DNA of 64,000 bases from Puffinus mauretanicus (taxonomy: Eukaryota; Chordata; Aves; Procellariiformes; Procellariidae): positions 372,001 through 436,000 of the forward strand of contig JAJKFH010003075.1 in the NCBI GenBank assembly GCA_023333565.1, read 5' to 3'. Shown here in pieces: positions 12,441 through 21,800 of this stretch. The position numbers and the translations under genes were made by a program. Below the pieces are notes generated by a model. The model made no database searches, was not told the DNA's origin, and saw only the letters and a list, made by a program, of their open reading frames with translations. How positions within the stretch are numbered: the stretch's first letter is position 1; each line of letters begins with the position of its first letter.

Positions 12441-13767
12441 ATCAAAGAATTAAAAAATATTTCACATGTGTACGTGTGTATATACGTAAGCTGTATGTCC
12501 CCACCTCTTAGGGCTGCAACGGTACAGCTTTTAGATTGGTGAGTGCACCCAGCAATGTGCCACAGGCAGGGCAAGGGTTTCCCAGCCTGCCTGCTGCGCG
12601 CTGCCTCTGCTGTAGCCGTGCTGGCTGCCCAGAGCAGCTTCGGCAGAAACAGGCAGGCAGCGTGCAACGAGGAGAAAAGTGTCAGCCTTGCGTGTGCAAA
12701 CTCACGGGTCACATCTGCCGCCCAGTGAGCAAAGAGTAAGTGCCAGAGCTGGAAAGCAGGTCTGAGGAGCTGTAGGAAAGCACTGGAGCCATCACCGCTT
12801 CACATTGTACTACTTGGGCTTTAGCTGCGTTTTTGCAGTGAAGTGGACATGCTGCAGAGTCTACTAGGAGAAACATGTATTTTAGACAATGTTTTTCTTT
12901 AGAAAAGCAAACATATGGCTTAATGTGGAAATAGCTAAGAGCCTGGAATAAGCTCTCAGATTAGACACTGCCATAGACTACAAATCACTAGGATTGTTTT
13001 GGTCTGACAACTTTGTTACAGGAGCTTTTCCATTGCTTGCTAAATAGGGAGAGACTGATTCAAGGTTCCTTGGCTCAATCTCATTCGGTTCAGGTTGTTG
13101 ATATACTTAAATGACCTAACAGCATATGTGTGTGTGTGTGATTACTCAAGTGAATGGCTGGACTATATCAGAATGTAAGACGCCTGGAGACTGAAGAGAG
13201 TTCATTTTGTTTTCTATTTGGTGGGCTCTAGCCCTTCACACAAACCTAGCCAAGAGGAAAGGGCAGGTTCAGAGAGACAACACGCTGTGGCCGTGTGAGA
13301 GGCCTTGCCTGTTTGCTCTCAGCAGTTTCCACTTTATTCTAAAAGCCGGAGTCTTGCTCTGGGGTAGATCATGGGCGGGATGTGTCTAGTCTTAGCTACT
13401 CATTTAGGCCCTCTCTCAAGTGAAAGGGAGAGGAGCGCTCCCAGGCTCAGATCACGGACCCCAGGATAGGACGACTTGTTCTTTGCTGGCGCTTGGCTTC
13501 AGAGGCAACCCACACAAGTAGCTCGATCGCTAGTTCATGCGACAAATTCAGCGGGATCGTGCTTATGATGTGAAAATTAGATCTGGTCAGTCCTATTTTG
13601 AAGTAACCATTCCTGATTTGACAACTGCTCCCTCCACTCCGGCATGGCGGTGTGGGATTGCTGGTGAGCAGCGCCCTTTTCCCTCCTTTGCTCGCAGGCC
13701 TGCAGTGGTGGACAAGAAAGGAGACCTGGCCACGCTCAATGAGGTAGGCTACCAGCTCCGCATCTAA
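5841..13767 (+). CDS. VASH2: vasohibin-2, C-terminal part (three exons joined: 5841-6222, 8121-8236, 13698-13767)
   Basis: Vasohibins are transglutaminase-like cysteine proteases. With the small chaperone SVBP they remove the C-terminal tyrosine of alpha-tubulin. The three exons join in frame (568 nt) and encode the C-terminal half of the enzyme, ending in NEVGYQLRI-stop. The family's Cys-His-Ser triad is partly visible: His is the second His of NYFHHVVLG (codon 5920-5922) and Ser is in SLGMSRR (codon 5971-5973). The Cys belongs to the missing upstream exon. VASH2 is chosen over VASH1 because of residues such as VVLGIYCNGRYGSLGMSRR, FEDSYKKYLHSVKK and GLYVPHEPHSFQPIEWK, and because ANGEL2 and RPS6KC1 follow as on human 1q32.3. 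The basic tail (SRGKSLSPRRRQASPQRR) matches the disordered, microtubule-binding C terminus of the family. No disabling change is seen. Confidence 0.96.
6223..8120 (+). other. VASH2: VASH2 intron
   Basis: GTAGGT donor and TCTCTCGCAG acceptor. The sequence is GC-moderate and unique-looking. Short open frames on both strands resemble no protein I know, and I see no repeat or RNA gene in it. Confidence 0.85.
8121..8236 (+). CDS. VASH2: VASH2 exon encoding the basic Ser/Arg-rich tail
   Basis: The acceptor TCTCGCAG precedes ATTCTGAAACCC. Translation is ILKPSSAHSPMKERSRGKSL and then SPRRRQASPQRRACRRDK, ending with two bases (TC) of a split Ser codon at donor GTGAGT (8237). This is the low-complexity basic segment after the catalytic fold of vasohibin-2. 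Confidence 0.95.
11434..11495 (+). repeat. short direct duplication
   Basis: The 18-base stretch TTATATTAGGATGTGCAA occurs at 11434-11451 and again at 11478-11495, with a partial copy (TTATATTAGGATTATG) between them. It looks like a small local tandem duplication. Confidence 0.8.
11954..11972 (+). repeat. (GGAA)n microsatellite
   Basis: Four consecutive GGAA units following an AGGGAGAGAGGGAG purine-rich stretch. Short simple repeat in a VASH2 intron. Confidence 0.85.
12361..12380. repeat. perfect inverted repeat, 9-bp arms
   Basis: TGCTGAGCA-AA-TGCTCAGCA: the arms are exact reverse complements separated by AA. It lies 30 bases before the A27 tract. It could fold as a hairpin only poorly, because the loop is two bases long. 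Confidence 0.85.
12410..12436 (+). repeat. poly(A)27 tract
   Basis: An uninterrupted run of 27 A followed by an AT-rich stretch with TGTGTACGTGTGTATATACG. No retroposed gene or SINE is recognisable immediately upstream, so I call only the homopolymer. Confidence 0.9.
13127..13140 (+). repeat. (TG)7 microsatellite
   Basis: Seven TG units following AGCATA in the last VASH2 intron. Confidence 0.85.
13698..13767 (+). CDS. VASH2: VASH2 terminal coding exon
   Basis: The acceptor CTCGCAG at 13691-13697 is followed by G, which completes the split Ser (TC+G). Then PAVVDKKGDLATLNEVGYQL and RI-stop (TAA 13765-13767) follow. The ending NEVGYQ(L/I)RI is the conserved vasohibin-2 C terminus. An in-frame ATG at 13537 opens a longer frame through the intron but has no family support. 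Confidence 0.95.
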
Positions 13768-13930
13768 CAAAGCCATACGCCGGACAGAGGGCTTCCCTGG
13801 TGCTTCCCGCTGCACTTTACCTGCACTCCATTGGAAGGAAAAAAGGAATGCGGCTATTTATTAACTTGTGGACTCTTATAATAAAATTTTACCTAGAAAA
13901 TAGAAGGAGCGATTTTTTTTTTCTTGGTGG

Positions 13931-13937
13931 CAGTATT
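13931..13937 (+). promoter_or_regulatory. VASH2: possible miR-200b/c/429 seed match
   Basis: CAGTATT matches the seed of miR-200b/200c/429 as a 7-mer, about 165 nt after the VASH2 stop. It is a match by motif only, and short motifs of this kind occur by chance. Confidence 0.35.
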
Positions 13938-14186
13938 TATTTTCTCTCAAGTCGTAGAAAAGGCATCAGTGAAGAGAACCTAAAATTATGTTTATCAGGA
14001 TGATTTTTCCCTCCATCATGTAGCAGGTGACTCCAGTGGTGTGAGAGTTTCTTCAAATATAATTTCCCTGTACAAGTATTAATTGAATTTGGGCATTGTG
14101 CTGGGTAGTAGCATTGGGGTAACTAGGAAATCATATTCTTAGTGTTAAGATCTGCTGGGGTGCAGTGCAGTTTAAAAAAATCATAT

Positions 14187-14194
14187 CAGTATTA
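14187..14194 (+). promoter_or_regulatory. VASH2: possible miR-200b/c/429 8-mer seed match
   Basis: CAGTATTA is a full 8-mer match to the miR-200b/200c/429 seed, about 420 nt after the VASH2 stop and in an AU-rich setting, which generally favours miRNA action. Confidence 0.4.
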
Positions 14195-14208
14195 ATATTT
14201 AATTCAGC

Positions 14209-14214
14209 AATAAA
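14209..14214 (+). terminator. VASH2: AATAAA, possible proximal poly(A) signal
   Basis: The canonical hexamer in CAGCAATAAAAACAAGCAG, about 440 nt after the VASH2 stop. No marked GT-rich downstream element, so it is a weaker candidate than the one at 16200. Confidence 0.4.
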
Positions 14215-14921
14215 AACAAGCAGTGCAGAAGTGGCGTGAGTTTTTAAAGTATCAACATTACCTCACTAAACTTAACAGATATGCAAAACTGTCAATATTA
14301 CTGTTTTGTAACTAATTTGTACTGTTTCCCAGCATTTCTGGTAGTATTAAAACAGCTCTGGATGTTTTACTGCCACCTGTGTTATTATTTTGTGCATGTT
14401 GCTGAAAGATGTTAATTAATAGTAATATGCAAGTGTATTCTTAAACACTGACATCTTATTAGGCAAAATATGAGGTTTTGGTTTTTTAAATGATGATAAT
14501 TGATGAATAATGAATTTTTAAACTTTCAGAATTTTTTTATACTTTGTCACAAGCTTTTAGTCTTTCTGGACTACACTGCTGAAGCACAAAATGTAGAGAC
14601 TGCTGTTTTGTAGAGACAAGTGTTCACCTGCTAGTCAGTTTTGTTTCTTGTACGTGTTCCTAGAATAATGGAAAAAACGTCAGAATTACTAACCTGAGTC
14701 TATATGCTTTTCTTTCAACATTTGTGTGTAACTTTGAACCTTGTCTTTGAAAGGCTGTGCAGTCTCAGATGGTGATGCCTTGACATCTTATATTAAGATC
14801 CGACATTGCAGGCTGAAGTTAACCTTCCGCCATGCTGCTGTAGGGAGTTTTTCCTATGTGTTGTAGTAACAACGGCTTAGTCAGACCTGAATAAGGAAAC
14901 TTGTATTGGAACAACTTCAGC

Positions 14922-14927
14922 AATAAA
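14922..14927 (+). terminator. VASH2: AATAAA, possible middle poly(A) signal
   Basis: The hexamer in CAGCAATAAATTAAATTGTATGTCTG, followed within 40 bases by TTGTCTGTTTCC, which is a plausible downstream element. Confidence 0.45.
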
Positions 14928-16199
14928 TTAAATTGTATGTCTGAAATAGCTGAAAATCAAGCTTGTCTGTTTCCTCCCTACTCAGTCCTTTTGTTCTAAG
15001 ACTTAGCTAAGGACCTGTGATGGACAGCAGCGTTTTCAAGTGACGGGGTAGGACTTTCATTGGGGTCTGCCATTCGCATTAGTGAAGTTCTCTGGAAGCA
15101 TTCAAGTGCTGCATTCCTGAAAATATTTCATTAGGTGCCTAAATAGAAACTGGATTATTGTACAAGTCCAGCCTCTACCCTTTGTGCTGTGCTTATAGAT
15201 GATACTGCCATGGGCCTTGTGTACCTCCCCTCCTGGGCACTTACTTTTTTGGGATCTCCATGAAGACAGGACATTGTAACACAGTGACAATAATGTTTAC
15301 TCAAATTGAATGATTTAAGCTCCTAGAACACTTATATTGGCCAGCAATTGAATGAATACAGAGGAGACGATTGCTTGTACACAGACCTCATTGCTCAAAA
15401 AAACCAATGAATCTCACCTACCTGGACAGGAAGACAACACCGAGACCCAGCAACCTTCTACAAACAGTAAAAGGCTTTCTACTAATTAGACTTCAGAAGG
15501 TCTAGAAAGATGACTTTTCAGATGTATTATTACACTTCTTTATACAGGATTACCGTATCAATTACAGGGAGGCCTTTCCTATCCCTCTTTCTGCAAACTT
15601 TTCCACTCCTGTGTTCACAATAGGAATTTTTTTGGTTCAGGAGTGAAACTGAATTTTCACTTTTGGTAGAAATTCTTGTGTAATTTGACATCAGCTGCAG
15701 AGTTTCAGTTTTTTAAACTTTGTGCTGCTCAGTGTCTTGTGACCTAAACAATTTTTTTTTTATGTATGCCTTAGATTTCTCATGGGTAAAATGATGTAAA
15801 AAACTTTGATCAGCTGTATCCTATAGCACAAGGTTATTGCATATGTTGCAAGTGTGTGTTTTTTTTCTATGAAACCATGCTTTGCTTCAGCTCAAGTAAT
15901 GGTGGTTGGTTATATAGTTTTTACCATTGTCCAGCACAATTTCAGTTATTTTCTCTTAACCCCTAACTTATACTGAAACTTTTTAATGCTGTAGAGGTGT
16001 GTGACAAACTGCTTTTGGTTATTGTTTTGAAGTTCAGTTTAAATATTCTCTCAAAACTTGCTTACGATGGCATTTGTCTTGTGTGGTTCTAGTGACTGTT
16101 CTTCTAACTTATTGCAAAGCGGTCAAATAGTGTAGAAACCATGCATGACTTTTTGGTTTTTTTTAATCACTTGTATGTTTATGCACAGCATGAAAGTTC

Positions 16200-16205
16200 A
16201 ATAAA
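16200..16205 (+). terminator. VASH2: AATAAA, likely distal poly(A) signal of VASH2
   Basis: The hexamer in AAAGTTCAATAAAATATCACAG, with a T-rich then GT-containing stretch 15 to 30 bases downstream. It is the last such signal on the + strand before the opposing ANGEL2 transcript and has the best downstream context. Confidence 0.65.
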
Positions 16206-16348
16206 ATATCACAGTAGTTTTTTTTGTTAATGACTTAGGGTTATCTTTTTGTCCTGTCCAGGTTTCTATTCATTTCTAAAATCAAGACAGGACAAATGGG
16301 AATGAACCTAAAGCAGATTTTTTTTAAGATTGTTAAATACCTACCTGA

Positions 16349-16354
16349 TTTATT
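16349..16354 (-). terminator. ANGEL2: AATAAA on minus strand, possible distal ANGEL2 poly(A) signal
   Basis: TTTATT on the + strand. If it is used, the ANGEL2 transcript would end within roughly 150 bases of the VASH2 transcript end. Confidence 0.35.
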
Positions 16355-17998
16355 ATTCTGCAAAGGAATCACTGAACATAAAGCCCTTAAACCCACCCTG
16401 AAGCTAACCTCTAATGGGTTATACAAAGAAAGATTGAAACAAGTCTCTAAACCCTGAAAATACATTGTTATGGAACAATAGACACCCCTGAACTAGCAGC
16501 ACTGATGACTGCATCATGTCAAGCAGCTTCTGCTTTTTTCTTTCAGTAGTACCTTGGCCCTTTCCCCATGTTATCATCATCAAAATGGGGGAAAACACTT
16601 GAGGTGACAGTTTCCCCTTTTGTAAAGGAAAGCAAATTATTATAGTCCTTTAATAATAACATACACTAATGAGGTAAAACAAATATATCTTAATGGCTTC
16701 ATGTGGTTACCAGAGAAGTGGGGTATGTTTTTCAGAAGGCCATCTTTACTGCCTTGAGGAATTTGGCCATTTTAAAATGTTACAGCAACACACAACATCT
16801 GAATACAAGCCAAATATGGAAACCATTGATCAGCAGTTCCAAAGCATTTCCTTTTAAATTAGGATAAAACCAGCATTGTAAATAACTAGGTGTTTGGCCT
16901 GGCCTAAATAAGTGCTGCTCTGTGTAGAAGAGAAAGGAGCTGATGTGAGGAGATGAGGGTTTAGACAAGCCTGAAAAAGTGATGCTTAATTTAAGGCTTA
17001 TTCTAAATAGCAGAACATCTCTGTTACCCACCCCCCCCGTTCAGCAGCCTGCCAGCAGTGCTCTAGAGCAGCACTGTTAGGATCTCACAGTTCTCCGCAA
17101 CGGAGACAACACGCAGGCCTCCAGGCTAGCAAACCTCCTGGCTCTTAACAGAGGCTACACAGGTCACTACAGCTGAACAATGCTTTTAGCTGTAACCGGT
17201 ATCTACCAGAAATTTGTTGCAGCTGGTTAGGTGTTTGCATCTATCAATCAGCTCCAGCTTTGAGAATGTCTGATATTAAGTATCTGAATAGAGTCCAGTA
17301 TGGAATAGGTAGTCATCTACAGCATTAATAACAAGTAAGGAAAGCACCTCAGTCACAATTACTTAGGAGAAAAATAGCCCCCTTCCAAATTCCAAGCAAT
17401 TTAAGCTGCATGTTTTGGTAGGCAGTCATATTTTTCAATGTAACACTGAAGTACTTTTCCAATTCAACTGGTTTTGTGATTATTGCTACTGCACTTCCTG
17501 CATTATTCTCAAAGCACAAAGCAATCGCAGTTGTAATTCTGCAGTCAGGAAAAGGAAACCCAAATGAAAATTCCAAAAATTAGGCCAGAGAAGAACAAAC
17601 AAATGTTTCTGGGAGACAAATGCATCTGAATGTGATTTCAGGAACATGGGTGCAGGTTTTCCAGCATTACACTGAAAGACAATTCTCTGTTACTTTTAAG
17701 TCAGTTTTACATACATATCCATATGTAGCTCGACCAAGTTACAAGACCTGTTTCCAGCCCGCCTGTCTCCCTGCAAGTTTCCTATTCGGGCAGTCTTTGG
17801 TTTTTTGTTTTGTAAATCATATTTTCCACAGAATGCTTATCAGTGCATTATGAGAGTAAATATACAGTCTTGCTCATTTAATACCTCAGGATCTGTAATT
17901 TCAATATACAACTTGACATTTTTAATAACTAAATGGAAAAAAAACCCTTCCTCCAGTTGTTCAATATATATGAAGCCTCAAGATGTCAAGGACTGATT

Positions 17999-18018
17999 CC
18001 CCCCCTCCCCCCCCCCCC
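17999..18018. repeat. C-rich homopolymer tract
   Basis: A run of C broken by a single T. On the minus strand, in the likely ANGEL2 3' UTR or just beyond it, it is a G-run. Confidence 0.9.
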
Positions 18019-18060
18019 AGTAGATCAATCCCATAAGTTTTCATGTTCATTAAACTTGGT

Positions 18061-18066
18061 TTTATT
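18061..18066 (-). terminator. ANGEL2: AATAAA on minus strand, possible proximal ANGEL2 poly(A) signal
   Basis: TTTATT on the + strand, about 640 nt after the ANGEL2 stop. The G-run created by the C tract at 17999-18018 lies some 45 to 65 nt downstream on the transcript strand. Whether this or 16349 is used cannot be told from sequence. Confidence 0.4.
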
Positions 18067-18702
18067 TCAGATATTTTATGCTACCTATATTTAAGCTTTT
18101 AGAAGTTAAAGTAGTAACTTTTTAGAACATAAATATTTGCCTTACTGCAAAGCTATCTTCTTCCTTTGGAAGTCCAATCTTGCAGCCTCCGCACTGAGTA
18201 CACTCTAGGTAACTGAGGAAATTCCTTTGCAGAAGTATTTAAATAAAAGTGTCTACAGAGCAACTTTGTAGTAAAACATTACTTTCAGCTCATTATAAAG
18301 TGTGGCATGCACACAAACTCACTCCTCTTTACTCAAAGAAGCACACAGTTCTCAGAGAATAATCAGTTTTACTATGATTTACAATAAAAACCATTTACAG
18401 CATCTCCGTGAAAAATAATGCCATTTTGAGACTGGCACAGATGTTTTCCATTATCAAAGAGGAAGCTAATGTAAAATCTTTTCTTTTTTCCTTAAAGACT
18501 TCATAAAGTAATTTAAATGTTTTTTAAAAAAAAAGAAGTATCTTTAAAAAGTCTACTTTACACAACACTAACAAATCAGCATGCATGCAAGCTTATTTAA
18601 ACCGGACCAGCAGTGCTTGAATTAACCTTTAAAAAAATAATAATAATCACATGAAGAGAGAAGGTGAAGGTAACTTTACCTACACAGAAAGTCCTTTGGA
18701 TA

Positions 18703-18857
18703 TTACCGTTCAATAAGCCTGAACTCTGCTAGCAATGGCAGGTGGTCAGAAGAGTTATTTTCATTGGGAAGACCGTTAACAGTCCAAAGATCTTTCTCTG
18801 TTAGAAGTGCCAGCCTGCCAAGAAGTTTCAGACCTCCATGAAAAGAATCCTCTGCTC
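18703..18857 (-). CDS. ANGEL2: ANGEL2 exon 9 (last coding exon)
   Basis: On the minus strand the acceptor TTTTAACCAG is preceded by T18. The exon completes a split Gly and reads AEDSFHGGLKLLGRLALLTE, then KDLWTVNGLPNENNSSDHLP, and ends LLAEFRLIER-stop. The SSDHLP motif carries the family's catalytic His. The frame has no Met near its start, so a simple ATG-based search would miss it. Confidence 0.93.
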
Positions 18858-21800
18858 CTGGTTAAAAAAAAAAAAAAAAAAGTGGAAATGTTCATCCGTG
18901 TGGGCTAGAAGTCACACGTTCATACGTATGCAGAAGGAGGAAAACAGTATGGCAGAAATATTCTGAAGTTATTATTGTTCCATTCAAAATCACCAATAAG
19001 GTAGTTCAGAAATTCTTCTTGTTTACTATTACTCTCACAGTAAAACTTATAATCAGTAGAGCTCAAAGTACTCAGAAAGACACTACCCCTCCATTTTGCG
19101 GAGAGATAAACTGAGGTAGAAAGGGAAAGGGATTTATTTGTTCATTGTAACTCCCCTGAAAAAGCCTCACACAGTCCAATCCCATACTCTACCACAAGAG
19201 CATTGCTGAACAGAGCTGACACTTGCAAAGTTAAGCATCTTTTGAGAGTTACTGGTTCACATAACGTTTTATTTCTGTATCCTCAAGCACACAGTTCTCC
19301 AGCAGGGAAGTCATCCAGGAACTCTTGCTCATAAGGATGAAAGCCTTCTGGCGTTTCCCTTCCTAACTGTTCCTCGTAAGAAAGGCATCTTCCTCCATTA
19401 CTTCCTGCTACCTATTCCTGTAATCACCTAAAAACAAACAAAACAAAACCAAAACCCAACCAACCAAAAAAATCCCCCCCACACCCCCCGAAACACCACA
19501 TTGCTCACGGAAGAGGGGAAGATGACTCACAGCATTGCTATTATTACACTTTATTATTACACTATACTTAAAATATTTGTGTCCTCATTAAAAAAACAAA
19601 CAAACAAAACAGAAAACCATCATCAGCGAAGAGTAACAAGCAAAGAAATTCAATTGAGAATTCAACTGAGATCCTTCCATGATGATGTCAAAAACTTTTA
19701 GACTTCTTGAGCTATCTACTTGAGTGAGACCACTATTTAGCAACCCTAGCTACTGCTTTCAGAGCATAGATGATTCGGAGCAGGTTGAGTGCTTTCAGCA
19801 CAAACGGCAGCTGTTAACTTTGACAAAAATATTTTCTGTATGAAAGTGATCAGCAACTTCAGAACTTCCTGGCTGAACCTGGTACTGGCTTACCAGCAGG
19901 CGTATTTTAAAGGATTATCCAGCAACTGTTAAACTCCTCGGATAGTTCAACAGCTTCACTCCTTTGCCATCTGCCAGCTTCCCAGTTCCCTAACAACCCA
20001 GCAGCTGCTTACTGCTGCTCTGAAGAAAAGCTTTTTTTTACTGCAAAGATGTCTCGGTAGCTCTAGAGCACACGTCTGCCCAGCTCTTGAGCCAAATTCA
20101 TCATTTGGCACAGCACCTGCATGTCTACAAAGGAGCAGTTTGTTGCTACAGAGAGCTTGGTCTGCATGCAGTGATTCATGTCAGCTCAGAGCACTCTGGA
20201 ACCAGCAAAATTGAGTCCTGCAGGACTCAGGCAGATACTTAACCCTGCTTTCACAGCAAATCCTGAATACTGAACCAAATACTTGGCTAAGCATCACACA
20301 GACTAAAGCCCAAAAACTTTAAAAAAAACCCAAAACACAGAAAAACAAACCAACCCTTTAAATGGAAAAAAAAGTGATCAGTCAGCCTAGATCACATTTA
20401 ATACTTACTTCTTCAGACTTTGACAACTTTTAACACAGAGACCCAGGTCATCAGAAAACTGAAAATCCAGACTATTACTTAGTTTCTAAGAACTAATGAA
20501 TAAAAACTACACCAGTTTATACTACTTGGAGAATTCAAGTTTGGTCCTATTCTGTACTCTGATGTGGGGTGAAGAATCTATTTGAAAAACACACGCAGAA
20601 AGAAAAAAGTGCTATAGCTCTGCTGGGCCAATGATGGTGCAACAAAATATGTAAGTAGGTGAATTAAGATTAAATTTTGCACAGGGGTGCACTCTGAAAT
20701 CACACAGCAGTCCGTTAAATCACACAGCATTCAGAAGTCATTTAGATACTTCTCATATCCTAGTTTTTCAGTCAAAGCTTTTATTTCTGTATTGTGAAGC
20801 TTTTGTATTTGATATTTTACACAAAGATAGCATTTACTGTGCATGTTATGACAAATGAGACTTTTGGCATTGACTCAATGAATTTTAACAATCTATCAAT
20901 CAAGGTATGAGAGATGAAGGTGGTATTTTCATTTCACATACTGAAAACAATGTTAATTTATAAAAATCAGTTGCAATCTACAGTGGGAGCAGGAGTGGAA
21001 TCCAGGTTTCTTTGTTCCGAGTTCTGCAGAATCATTTATCTGATAGCACTGCACAATGACCTTTGACGATGGCATAAAACACAGAACTAATGATGACACG
21101 GAAAGGGCACTGCTCAGAAGTCTGCACGGTAAGAGCACAAATGCAGTAAAGGATAGCACTGTGTTACCCATCAAGAAATACACCCGCAGAGGTACCGTGT
21201 CTTTCTTGCACCATCTGGTGAATTTTAGCTGCAACTGCAATCAAGAGAGTGACAACTGGGCATGTGCAGGTGACTGCTCTCAGAGCAAAGGCTGCAGAGG
21301 TCATTTACTTGACAGACATTACATCAAGACTATCTGAAAAGGAACTTCGTAAGAAACAGTTCATTTATCAGTTTTAATGCACATCATAAATTGCCATTCA
21401 TCATTTTGTTGATTAGATGATTGGAAATACTGCTTTGTTGTAGGTCCGGCCGCTAAGGTCCTGCGCGTGAGTTACTGACAGCAGCATATCTCAAGTGCTA
21501 CTTACATTGCTGCTTTTCTGTAGCCTCAGCTCTTGTCTCCGTGTGAGATGGCAACTACAGGAACGTTCAGTTAGGTGACAAAGTGTGCCCTGTGTGGCAC
21601 TACAAGTCCAACTGTGGTGAGTCGACAAGGCCAGCCATGTGACATTCAAAGCACCACCACAAACCTCTGAGGTACTTCATATGGATTAAATTATCACTAC
21701 ATTTCCCGTAGAACAGCATCCAAATGTTCCCATTTAGCATTTGTGAAAAATAATTAAAAGTTTCTTTACCTGGCTGGGCAGCAGTATCATCGTTTGCGGC

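Larger units (their letters stand above)
8237..13697 (+). other. VASH2: VASH2 last intron
   Basis: GTGAGT donor and TTTGCTCGCAG acceptor, 5.5 kb. It holds a T-A-A-T-T-A centred palindrome at 10509-10522, short duplications at 11434-11495, (GGAA)n at 11954-11972, an inverted repeat at 12361-12380, poly(A) at 12410-12436 and (TG)7 at 13127-13140. A 196-codon open frame on the minus strand (9729-10319) is discussed in the findings and is not called as a gene. Confidence 0.85.
13768..16220 (+). other. VASH2: VASH2 3' untranslated region
   Basis: AT-rich sequence after the VASH2 stop, with no significant open frame. Three AATAAA hexamers are present (14209, 14922, 16200). The last has a T/GT-rich stretch just downstream (TTTTTTTTGTTAATG), so I place the main 3' end near 16220. 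The extent is inferred and could be shorter if a proximal signal is used. Confidence 0.65.
16226..18702 (-). other. ANGEL2: convergent interval: ANGEL2 3' UTR and VASH2/ANGEL2 intergenic DNA
   Basis: No coding sequence is seen. On the minus strand this follows the ANGEL2 stop. Minus-strand AATAAA hexamers at 18061-18066 and 16349-16354 are the candidate 3' ends, giving a 3' UTR of about 0.65 or 2.35 kb. A C-rich tract lies at 17999-18018. The rest is unique AT-rich DNA. Confidence 0.55.
18858..21769 (-). other. ANGEL2: ANGEL2 intron 8
   Basis: Minus-strand donor GTAAAG next to exon 8 and acceptor AACCAG next to exon 9. It contains the T18 tract at the acceptor and an A/C-rich strand-asymmetric stretch at 19430-19500. 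The remainder is unique intronic DNA with no supported gene. Confidence 0.85.

Noticed and set aside
13537..13697. Upstream in-frame ATG of the last VASH2 exon as an alternative first exon
   Set aside because: The residues have no vasohibin similarity and the CTCGCAG acceptor at 13697 joins exactly in phase with the previous exon.
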